A DNA stretch of 64,000 nt from Monosiga brevicollis MX1 (lineage: Eukaryota > Opisthokonta > Choanoflagellata > Craspedida > Salpingoecidae). The stretch covers positions 646,098 through 710,097 of the forward strand of contig NW_001865048.1 in NCBI RefSeq assembly GCF_000002865.3, written 5' to 3'. Made by a program: the position numbers and the translations under genes. This document shows, piece by piece, positions 13,179-22,797 of the stretch; positions within the stretch are counted from its first letter, which is position 1; the number at the start of each line of letters is the position of its first letter. The notes under the pieces are model-generated. The model was not told the origin of the DNA. It searched no databases and was given only the letters and a program-made list of their open reading frames with translations.

Positions 13179-14775
13179 ATGGCAGCCGAGATGGAACGCG
13201 AAGTCCCAGACGTGGCAGCCGCTGCCCTGGACGCGGACGAGGAGGAGGCGACATTCAACTTGATTGAGGAACTGCAAAGTACTGGCCTCGGGTAAGACAT
13301 ACGAGTAGTAGTGGGAAAATGCATTTTCCTACGACGACGAGCGCATCAACTTTGCCGCCATAGTTGCATTGCGCGGGCGCTGGGCCCGATTGATGCAGCG
13401 CCCACAAGCCTCTGCATTTTTTGTCATCAATGCCTGCCACCCCCTTCGCATTGAGTGGCGATCGCGGGCTGGGACGGCTGATGAAGGTGACCCTTGATTA
13501 ATTGTTCACCACAGCTGCTTGATGCATGGGCCGGCTCTGTGCTAGGATGCCGGATATCAGCAAGCTCAAAGCGGCAGGCTACCATACAGTCCAACACGTG
13601 CTCTCTCGCCATCCCAAGTACTTGAAGGACATCAAAGGGTTCTCCGAAAGCAAGGCCGAAAAGGTAGGCGCCCTAGGGCCAGTCTGCCTGGGTCGCATCT
13701 GCAGGGACGCACATGATTCTGATCGTGGTTGCTGCATTCACAGGTGCTGGACAGCTGCAACAAGCTGCTGGGAGTGGTCAATGCGTTCAAAACAGCCAGC
13801 TCGCTGCTAGACGAGCGTCAGTCGGCCATCTTTCACATCACGTCCGGCTCCAAGGAGTTTGATTCCCTTTGCGGCGGGTGGGAGTCACGTACCATCACAG
13901 AGCTGCATGGTGAATACCGCACCGGCAAGACGCAGTTGTGTATGACAGCGGTATGTCGAGTTGAGATGCATCAACGTGATACACGCAATTGTACCTCGTG
14001 ACCCTTGTGCCTTGCTCAAACTGGTCAGCGCCCTCATTCGGCGCACACATGCCCAATGAACCAGGCCATTACGGCACAACTGCCCAGCGAGGATGGGCGC
14101 TACAAGGGTGGCAAGGTGGTCTACATCGACACCGAGGGGTCGTTTCGCCCCGAACGCTTGGAGGCAATCGCCGAACGCTACAACGTCGAATACCGCGACG
14201 CACTGGACAACATCGTCTACGCGCGCGTTTACAATTCCGATCAACTGGTAAGGCACGACCCCAAAGTCGCGATACGCTCTAGGGGCATGCTATAGCCCTG
14301 GGGCAGTACAGCTGCAGACACTTATGGGCGCTCATGCCTGCTTGTTCCTACTTAGGCTCGCACAATTGAGCATCTGGCAGCATTGCTGGCTGAGGACCGG
14401 TATGTGCGGCTGGTTGTCATTGACAGTATCATGGCTACCTTCCGATGCGACTACATTGGTCGTGGCGAGCTATCTGAGCGCCAGCAGCAGCTGAATCAGG
14501 TCCTGACCAACATCAAGCGGTTGGCTGAAAGTCACAACGTGGCGGTCATTGTCACGAACCAGATGCAGTCGGACCCTGGCAACACCATGAGCTTTGTGCC
14601 CGACCCCAAGAAGCCTGTCGGCGGGCACATCTTGGCGCACGCTGTGCACGTGCGAATTGCACTACGCAAGGGCAGTGGCGACCAGCGCGTGGCCAAGATT
14701 GTCCAAAGCTGCAACTCGTGTGAGAAGGACGCCACCTACCTTCTGACAGCTGGGGGCGTCGCTGACTCGATGTAG
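13179..14775 (+). CDS. DMC1: meiotic recombinase DMC1
   Basis: RecA/RAD51-family ATPase that forms the strand-exchange filament in meiotic recombination. Exons 13179-13291, 13546-13663, 13744-13950, 14065-14247 and 14356-14775 join in phase to 346 residues; human DMC1 has 340. Domains in order: acidic N-terminus; helix-hairpin-helix DNA-binding domain (GMPDISKLKAAGYHTVQHVL, then GFSESKAEK); Walker A GEYRTGKTQ; VVYIDTEGSFRPERL; Walker B LVVIDS; L1/L2 region with FRCDYIGRGELSERQQ and NVAVIVTNQM. The C-terminus has PVGGHILAHA, RIALRKG and TAGGV.D, the DMC1 rather than RAD51 form. The acceptor at 14065 was chosen because it restores exactly the human spacing between Walker A and TAQLP. The gene is transcribed away from the TEX11-like gene, which acts in the same meiotic process. 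Confidence 0.96.
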
Positions 14776-15082
14776 TCAGCTTCGCAGTAGTGACACTTGT
14801 TGTACTACAGCGTGTGCGTGTACGTGTGTATGTGTGCGTGTACATGTGTGTGTGTGTGTGTACGTGTGCGTGTACGTGTGAGTGTGTTTGCTGTGCACAA
14901 AAAAAGGCCCAAGGGCAGAAAGAGGACGAGGTCAAGTCAATCAATGATGTATCATGTCACTCAATACAAGTTCTTCTCACTCTGAGAAAATCAACCGCAC
15001 ATTGCCAAACCCATGCAAAGGTAAAAAAAAAAAAGCATAAAAACCGAGGCTTCAGGAACAGATGCGCATGGTGCCAGTCAGC
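14776..15082. repeat. convergent spacer with degenerate (TG/CG)n run
   Basis: 3' flank of DMC1 with an imperfect (TGTG/CGTG)n tract at about 14807-14890 and a poly-A run near 15022. No exon seen. Confidence 0.6.
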
Positions 15083-15956
15083 TCAGCTGACCCACGGCGG
15101 CCGCGTCGAGGTGGTTGGGCTGGGTTTTGAGCGCCGCGAATTTCCGGTGCCGGTGCCGCGGCCCTGCGCCACGGCAGGACGAGCGCTGCCAACCGCGTCT
15201 CGAGCCTTTTGATGGGGTGCGGGATTAGATTTGGACTGGGGCGCGGTATTCCCACGACCGGGGCGCGTACGTGGAAACCCACGGCCGCGCGATGCCTGGC
15301 GTGGGGCCGCCTCGAGCCGGGGCTGGGGGCCACTGTGCTCAAGAGCCTCAAGTCGGAGAAAAGCGTCTTGAACTTCGCGAGGAAGGCCGCCCGCTACGAC
15401 GGCGGCCGGGCGCGCAGAGCTAGAGACAAGCATGAGGCACAACCTCGAGTAAGTTGAATGGCTATGTCTGTGTATCACGCGCGACTCAGCCAGTGTCGGA
15501 TGCGCCCTGACTTGCCCATCACGGCCTGCGAGACGCTCCAGACGGCGCCTTTGCTGGTATCGCTGTTCATAAAAGGCCATCTCTTCTTCTTCTGTCATGC
15601 GCTGCGTTGCTGCCGGGGCGGACGCACGAGGGGCCAGGCGACCGGCACGGACGGCCTGGGGTGGTTATGAGCGGTGTTTGCGAGACAGCCGGACAGCCGT
15701 CGACAGGCGGTGTTCAGCGGCGCACCTCGTTGCGCCGCCGTTCAAACTCTTCCGGTGAGAGCATGACATGGTCTGGGCGATCGGCCTCTGGCCCTACAAC
15801 GGCGCGATATTCAAGGTAGGCAGCCAGATGGTCTTTTCCATGCACCTGCAAGTGCAGGCCTGGCGCCTGACCTGGGGCACGCACCACCAAATCGTGAGTG
15901 AGGTCATGTTTGAGACACCCAATCAGACTTTGGGTTCGATGCCACTGACCAGCCAT
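15083..15956 (-). CDS. unrecognised basic, Arg/Pro-rich protein
   Basis: I do not recognise this protein. Exons 15956 to about 15737, about 15650 to 15500, and about 15424 to 15083 join in compatible phase. The N-terminus begins MAGQWHRTQSLIG and contains HLQVHGKDHLAAYLEYRAVV and a LSPEEFERRRNE helix. The second exon gives a charged helix (MTEEEEMAFYEQRYQQRRRL). The last exon has a short helix (LPREVQDAFLRLEAL) and then a disordered tail rich in Arg, Gly, Pro and Ser with RGRG and GRGTGTGN stretches. No membrane segment or catalytic motif is visible. It lies tail to tail with DMC1. Start and second donor are uncertain. It could be a lineage-specific protein or a divergent small cytoplasmic protein. 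Confidence 0.5.
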
Positions 15957-16225
15957 CGCCTCCAATGCCCCTCAATGCCCTCAATTGCCTCTTTCAGTCA
16001 ACCGGGCAGCACAGGTAGAGAGCCGAGATAGAGAAGAACACTGTCTCAGAGAGAGAGAGAGCGAGTTTGAGATAAATTGGTTGATGCAGAGAGATGCAGA
16101 GAGAGAAAGGCAGGCATAAGAGAGAGAGAGAGTGGAGAGATTAAAAGATGAAGAGTTTGAGAGAGTTTGAGAGAAATGAATTGGTTTGGTCGGTTTGAGA
16201 AAGAGAGAAAGGGAAAAGCACAACT

Positions 16226-16298
<73 letters not shown>

Positions 16299-16763
16299 AT
16301 TTCCATTCCTGCATTCAACGGCGCGTGCATCAATTTTTTGGATTTGGATTTGGATTTGGATTTGGATTTGTTGGGTCAAGTCTTGGGGGTAGGCGTGAGG
16401 GCAAGAGGTTGTGGTCACGGTGGTAGGCATTGGTGGGAGGGTCAAAGCGTGTTGCGGCGCATCTAGTGTAAAGGCACATGTGCAGCGTGCGTGGAGGTGG
16501 GCTGAAGATACAGGCCAAGCTGCACCCGGCTGGTCAGCTGCGACTCGCCAGCCATTAACGTTTGGGCTCCTCGCGACCGTTTTATTGCTGAAGCAGATCA
16601 TGGATATTCGGTGATTCTAGGCATTGAATGGCTGTATTGATCGCTTGCTACGCTGCCTCTGCCTGCAGTGGGCGAGACCCCCCTCGCAAATCATTGCCTT
16701 CGCCCCGACCCCCAGTTTTAGCCCGTTAGAGCGGCCATCGTGCTCGACGTTCGCGGGGTCGAG
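15957..16763. repeat. divergent intergenic region with (GA)n 16229-16296 and (TTTGGA)n 16336-16369
   Basis: This region lies between the divergent unknown gene (-) and the PIGZ-like gene (+). It has a GA-rich zone from about 16046 that culminates in a pure GA run of about 68 bases, then about five copies of the hexanucleotide TTTGGA. No coding exon seen. Confidence 0.85.
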
Positions 16764-19700
16764 ATGGAGACGGAGACATCACGTCGGTCAAGCCGGTCTC
16801 GCGCCGAGCCAGATAAACCCAAGCGCGAGCAAGTGCTGGCTTTCAGCCATCGCATCTACTTTCTGAGCATAGCTCTTCGAGCCTGGCTCACGCTCTCCGT
16901 CAACACCAGCTATCTCCATCCAGACGAGGGCGATGGCGTGCGTCAACTTCAAGGTTGGTATCGGCGCCCAGCAAGCTGGGTGGTCATCGTCTGGAAGATA
17001 ATCACTTTGCTCTCAGGTCGCGCTGACCTATGTGTCATGTTGTGCAGGCGATCTCTTCTCGCTTTTGACGGCCAACGATCGTGTGCGAAGCAGCGTCTGG
17101 CCCTTGCTGACCATCGGCCTACCCAAATTCATCATGAGCTGCCTATTTGGACCAGGTAGTGGCAGAGCTCGTGATCAACGAAACAGCTTGACCAATCCAA
17201 TCCCGTGACTCATCTCGCATTGGCCATTAGATATTGCCCTCAAGCCCGAGCTCCTTCTCTGCAGTACCCGCGTCTTTATGCTCATCTTGACTTTTGTGAC
17301 GGGTCGGTCCTCTTTTTCTCTCGCTCATTTGCCGACAGCAAAGTTCGAGTGTGCCTCACGCTTCTGCTTCGATCTGTCCTTGATGCCTTTTAGACTATGC
17401 CATCCGACGTACCTGCCTGCATCTTGGCCTGGACCACTATGCTACCCTGGCCATGCTGGGTTCTTCTGTCGCAATGATTGTGTTTCACACCCGGTAGGCG
17501 CACAATGGCCCTGTCGTCTGCTGGACAACTTGCTCTCTTTTGGCAAAGGCAAGCTCAATGTACTGTCAACTCATCGGCTGGATGGGCGCGCTGTTTGCTA
17601 GACCCTTGCAGGGCTCGGTGGACATGACATTGATCAGCCTTCTCATGTGGGCACTTGCAACAATACTTCGTGGTTGTGTTGCCTTTCCCACATCCCTTCA
17701 AAGGCTGTCACACATGGCGGGTCTCGAACATCAGCGTCGCCAAGAGCTCAGCTGTGCTGTAAGAACCCCGGTCCACGGCACTCAGCAGTTGGGATCATCG
17801 TCATCGTTATCGTCAGATGGCAAATCAAGTGGCGACGCTTGTGCGCTGCAGTCCGACCAGCGCCTACTTGTCTTGAGCGCTCGGAGTGCAGCGCTACGCG
17901 AGACGTGTTGGCGCGAGTGGCGACGCATCACAGCTTGGCTGAACTGGATGAGCTTAATTTGGACAGGCCTTCTCTTCAACAACGTGCTGACTGCACTCAT
18001 CGCCGTAAGATTTCATGACCTGTACCCTTGGGCCACCAAGTTCATAGCAGGGGCTTGGACTCATGACGCCAGCTGGTGGCTTTCGCTCCGTCTTGCGCCC
18101 GTACCGTAGCTTCCGGCCATCATTCTGGTCATTCGACATTTATTCCAACTTCGCAGGTGTGTGACAAATCTAGCTTCGACAGAGAATATCTGTTTCCTTG
18201 AAATTAGAAGCGCTTGCACGCGTGCACCTCTTCTGCTTCTGCTTCTGCTTCTGCTTCTTCTCATGCTAGGTGTCTTCTTTCTGTCTGGCAGCTTGCGCGT
18301 GCATGGGAAGCATGTGCGCCGCGATCTCCTCATCGAGGTTTTGACCACGGTACTGCTGTCTGGAGCCTGTTTGACCTTTTTTGATACCGTGCTCTCCAAC
18401 TGGACCGAGCTTTCACAGGTTGGGTCTTGCTGCAATGGCAACCCTCAACTTGAGTGGTTGTGCCTGGCGCCTTGACTTTTCGGATGGGTAAAGCACGTCT
18501 TGTTGATCGCACCACTTGATCGATTTATGCCTTTTGTTCTCTGTTCTCCCCATTGTGTCCATCACCTAGGGCCGATGGCCAAAGCGCATCATTGTGCCAC
18601 CCCTTTTTGGATTGCGGCGCCAACGCATGTTCTTCCAAGCCACGGCACCAAATGTATGTTCTTGCCTGACTGCTGTGGCTTTAGGGGTGGGTGCACACAT
18701 TGTCTTCACCTGATCAACATCCGTTCTCGGGATTAGCAAATTGGCGGATTACATGCCATCCTTTTAGCCACGGTTTTTCTGGGCGTTTTTGTGTGGTGGC
18801 TGTTGGATGTCAGCGCCAGCGCCCTCGCCAATCCCCGTTCTCAGTTTGCGCTTGAGGTGAACGAGGTCAGTGTTTACAGCTCTCGAGTCTTGGAGGACAG
18901 CTGCTCCATCGTACTGTTGACCTCGCTCATGAACACGATTCTGACACTTTTTTTACGGCTGTCCGCCCATCACTCTCCTTCTTCCATGAGAGTTCAGGTG
19001 GTGTGGCGTGGACATCGGCCCAAATTAGGTAGCAACTCACCCTTGGTCAGCTTTGTCAAGTACATGTCCATATCTTGGGCCCTGGGCTTTGCCTGTCTAG
19101 TCCTCTCGGGCCATGACATTGCCATATGGTGCGTACCCATCGTTGTATCGGCGTAGCTTTGCGCGGGTCTGACCATGCTGTGTGCCACACGTGCTCGCGG
19201 GGACGTCGGCGTGACCAACAGGGACCTGTCTGGCTTGATAGTTCCAGTGGCAATCGTCTTTGGCACGCGCACTTTTGGTCGTATTGCCGTCAACTCGTCT
19301 CCCTTGGCCTGGATTGCCCTGAACTTGTGTCTTGTGTGCTACTATGGAACACTGCTTCAGGTATGTATTGCGCCTCGCCTGATCTTTGAGAGTGAGCTTG
19401 TGCTTGCTGATGGGCTTGTTTCCGGACACGACTTGATCTTGAGAGAGGCCTGCCTCATCTGATCTCCGTTTCATGGTTGCATCTTACTTGTTGCTGCTGG
19501 GGTATTTAGAGTGGTGTGACGCCCGCTCTCAAATATGTCTACTCGGAGCTTCAGCATGATCGTTATCGCGGCGATATCCAGGTAACGATTTGCGTTGCTC
19601 CGATGGCGCACCTATGCGCTGAGCCAGATTTGGGATTGTTCATGCTTGCATTGGTGCCTCATGGGCAATGGCAATCATTCTACCAGTCGATTGCCGTGTA

Positions 19701-20330
19701 CATTAATGTGCCGTCAGCACGACCATATCTTCTGCCCGAGTGGGCCGACGACGCCTCCTGTGCGCATGCCTTTCGAGTAAGTAGCGTCTGGCTTGGAGTT
19801 TTGGGATGCCTCACGGTTTGTCAACGCCACCCTTTTGCTCATGGGCTCGTTCTGATGCATAGGTGTATGATCTCAAGTACACCACGACAGCAGATGATGC
19901 AAAGGCGTTTATCAGCAACATCACACGCCAAACGGCCGTGTCATGTGCACAGACGTCCATCCGTGAGACCAATCTTTACGTCGTGGCACCAGCACGACTG
20001 GGTCTGACGGCTCGACATCTGCCTGGAAACGTTGATGTCAAGGGGGTCATCTGGCCACATTTTGATCCTTCCCATGCTCCACGATGGTCCGGTAGGTTTT
20101 TGTGACTCAGTTCTGCTCATTTATATCCATGCCATTTGTGTGATCCCTTGATGTGCTCATGTCGAATGCCCATGGTCGACTGATGGATGTGCGCGGTTTG
20201 TGGCTGGTGGGTAGAGTTTACATCGTTCTGGGAGTGGTGTCTTGTGGTGTTTAAGGTTCAGATCCCACGGGTCAGCATCAATGGCGATATGTGTTTGGTG
20301 ACAGACTTGGGTTGTCATCTACCATCCTGA
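16764..20330 (+). CDS. GPI mannosyltransferase, GT22 family (PIGZ/SMP3-like)
   Basis: Polytopic ER-membrane dolichol-phosphate-mannose-dependent mannosyltransferase of glycosyltransferase family 22. The best fit is PIGZ/SMP3, which adds the fourth mannose to GPI anchors. At least ten exons. The first (from ATG 16764, METETSRRSS) leads into a first membrane helix (IYFLSIALRAWLTLSV) followed by SYLHPDEG. The HPDE motif at about residues 52-55 is the luminal catalytic loop, and its HPDE form separates PIGZ from PIGB and ALG9/12. Further family blocks: VRSSVWPLLTIGLPK, DHYATLAMLGSSVAMIVFHT, RRDLLIEVLTTVLLSGAC, SGLIVPVAIVFGTRTFGRI and SGVTPALKYVYSEL. The C-terminal exon reads VIWPHFDPSHAPRW then EFTSFWEWCLVVFK and ends at TGA 20328-20330. 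A Ser-rich insert with acidic residues lies in a cytoplasmic loop (about 17800). Several internal junctions are not resolved. Confidence 0.76.
18229..18262 (+). repeat. (CTTCTG)n hexanucleotide run inside the PIGZ-like gene
   Basis: Five to six tandem TTCTGC units precede CATGCTAG and TCTGGCAG. If these are 3' splice sites, the repeat serves as the polypyrimidine tract of an intron. Read through, it would encode poly-Leu. The intron reading is preferred because the next exon resumes family sequence. Confidence 0.6.
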
Positions 20331-20680
20331 CACAAGTGCAAGGCTTGGTCCTGCGCTGAATGCAACGACCCATTGGGGGCGCATGGCGTGTGTTATTGTT
20401 GTGGCTTTTTTTCGAGCAATTGTCGGCATGAGCCAACTTGGCAAACGGCTCCGTGCCACTTGTTTCAGGGCACTGGGTAGTGCAAGATTGGTGGCAAGAT
20501 AGTGATTGAGGCTAGGCTAGATGATGATGAAGAGTGTGCAATCGATCGTGAGCGTGGCTCTTTGAGCAAAGAAAACATCTTTCTTGAATTCTGAATTTCG
20601 GTCCTTGCTCTCTACAGCGCAGCAATGTGCAGGGTTCAGATGGCGCAGGCAAAGAGTGCTTGCAGTCGAATGAGGAAAGC
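20331..20680. other. convergent spacer
   Basis: 3' flanks of the PIGZ-like gene (+) and the histone-fold gene (-). GT-rich but without a clean repeat or exon. Confidence 0.5.
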
Positions 20681-22110
20681 CTAACTTTCCAAGGCTTCTG
20701 CGAACATGGCCTGCGCCAAATCGTCGTCATCATCGCCATCATCTTCCCCTGCAGCATCGAGGTCCGTCTCCATCTCACCAGCAACTGGCGTGGTGTTCAT
20801 CTCAGCATCCTCCTGGGGATTTGTGCCCGGGTCGTCGCTCGTCGCTGGTTCATGTGACGTGCTAGGGTCTCTCTCGTTGCCACCCGTCATGGATCCCGAA
20901 GCCTCTTCGATATCTGCTACCACTGTCTCAGGCTGGGCTGGGAGCGTCTCGGGCTGATCAGGCAGGCGGTCGGTAGCATTGGTAGCGTGCGTGGAAAGCG
21001 TGTCGGTGGGTGTGTGGGATGTTTTATCAGTCGATGCGGCGGGCGGGCTTGATCTTCGGTGTGTAAAGTTCATGAGGTTGGTTTGGCGGGCGCCACGGGG
21101 GGCGTCTGTGCGGCCGGTGGGGGCTCGTCGGGTGCGGCGAGCCCCGGCCGTGAGACGCTGGTTTTCTCGTTCACGTTTCTCCAAGGCAGCTTCAGCTGTG
21201 TCCGTGGGCACGAGAGGTATATCTTCGAGAAACTCGTAACACTCGTTCTGATCAAAGCAAGCAACTGAAATGACCATGTGCATAGGGTGGTCCAGAGTAC
21301 CCCCCCATCCCCAAGCAGGTGTGAGTATCAAGCCAAGGCGCAGGGGGTAGCGGCATGTCTGCAAGCTGTCTCTCATCTTTGTTCTTTCATCACAATGCGA
21401 CTATACCTACAGAGGTCCTGAAGGGCAAGCGTTTTGCGTTGGACACGGAGCGTCCGGTTGGCAGCCAATTGCGTGGTATAGTCAATAAACAATTGCTGTC
21501 ACACAGCGAGGCAGGTATTAGGATGAATGAGTTCTTTTGCGGGATTAAAAACGAAAGCGCGCGCTTATCATGGAGGTCGCAACACATTGCCACCACCATG
21601 ATGTCGAAGAGAGCCATGGGAACGCACGGTGGCAAAGGCTAAGAGGTGGGTGGCCTCGGCGCTGATGTTGGTTACATCTGGGTCAGCCTTGCAGATGCGC
21701 TTGATGCGGGCGAGGGGAAGCGCAGCCTGATAGGCTTCTACAGGCTCATTCTCCAGCTGTTCAGCTTCCTCCTCATAATCCTCTACATTTGGCTCTTCGA
21801 GGTCTGACAGTTGCAACGCTTCCTCTGTCGTCTGCTGGGCGGTGTCCTCATCGACATTTGTATCGGCATCGTCCATGTTAGAGTTTGCAGCGTGCGGGGC
21901 TTTGTCTGATGTCGCGCCGAGAGGGGGCTCCTGTGATTCCTGGAAACCTTGTTGCAGGCTTTCCTCGTCCATGGGCAAGGTATCATTGACCTCGAGGGTG
22001 TCGCCTTCCATCTCGGCAGCCCGCGCTGGTCGGTTGGGCGCAGGTGGTGAGGGGGGTGCTAGTTCATACGAAATCTCCATGCTTGCGTTATCTGGCTCTC
22101 TAAATCCCAA
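20681..22110 (-). CDS. histone-fold protein, POLE4/CHRAC1 (Dpb3/NF-YC) type, with long acidic arms
   Basis: H2A/NF-YC-type histone-fold subunit, likely nuclear, pairing with a POLE3/NF-YB-like partner in DNA polymerase epsilon or CHRAC-type complexes. Exons 22110-21628, 21495-21411 and 21264-20681 join in phase. The fold is split across the exons: ALPLARIKRICKADPDVTNI then SAEATHLLAFAT; QLFIDYTTQLAANRTL with RKTLALQDL; and NECYEFLEDIPLVP. LPLARIK and ADPDV are the diagnostic helix-1/loop-1 motifs, and the final FLEDI recalls CHRAC1's FLADI. The fold is flanked by a roughly 130-residue acidic N-terminal arm and a roughly 170-residue C-terminal arm ending in an Asp-rich run. POLE4 and CHRAC1 are only about 115-130 residues long. 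In-frame codons continue upstream of the first ATG to a possible acceptor near 22169, so the N-terminus may be longer. Confidence 0.82.
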
Positions 22111-22182
22111 TTTTCTGTTGCTCTCGCTAAAACCCTCGTCCTTGAGCGAGGGGTGAAGGACAAGTACCGGCTCCTGAACGCC

Positions 22183-22256
22183 ACCAGCGAGTCAGCGAGT
22201 CAGCGAGTCAGCGAGTCAGCGAGTCAGCGAGTCAGCGAGTCAGCGAGTCAGCGAGA
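22183..22256. repeat. 8-bp minisatellite (CAGCGAGT)n
   Basis: About nine head-to-tail copies of CAGCGAGT, almost perfect, lie just upstream of the histone-fold gene's first ATG. Confidence 0.95.
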
Positions 22257-22384
22257 GAGTTCGGGATTCAAAGTGTAACGGCTAGTCGTGGTGAGGAGGG
22301 GGGTTTTTGGCGCCGATCCCGTTACCAACTGTACACTCCTGGCCATAAACAAGATCTTGCCTTCTCCTTGGGAGACAGAAGCAA

Positions 22385-22388
<4 letters not shown>

Positions 22389-22439
<51 letters not shown>

Positions 22440-22560
22440 GAGGTTTGGTCAGTTTGAGAGAGAGAGAGAGAGTTTATGTTGCGTTACCTGTTCAAAAGTG
22501 TGTGTGTTCCAGTTCTCTCTCTCTCCGCGCTCTCTTTCGCTGTGTCGCTCTCTCTCTCTG
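22389..22560. repeat. (GA)n followed by TC/CT-rich runs
   Basis: GA runs at about 22389-22441 and 22458-22472, then CT-rich stretches to about 22560, in the divergent region between the histone-fold gene (-) and MGRN1 (+). No exon seen in 22257-22797. Confidence 0.85.
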
Positions 22561-22797
22561 TCTGTGTTGGTCGGAGCGCTTGCTGGTCTGTCTGCTGCTC
22601 AGCTGGCGTCTGCTTGGCCTCGGCCTCTGTTTGTGGGTCTTTGTTGGGCTTGGGAATAGGGCACGGGGGTTCTGTGCAGTTAAAGGGTAGTTGAGGAGTC
22701 AAGCTCTCCTCTGAGGGCGTTGGTTGGCAGCTTTTGGTGTTGGTTTAGCTCGACAGCGGACGAGGCACGGGGGACTCCGGGGGCCCCGCGCGTCGCA

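Noticed and set aside
13179-14775. RAD51 rather than DMC1
   Set aside because: C-terminal GGHILAHA, RKG and TAGGV.D match DMC1, and the N-terminal spacing is that of DMC1; a paralogue tree would settle it.
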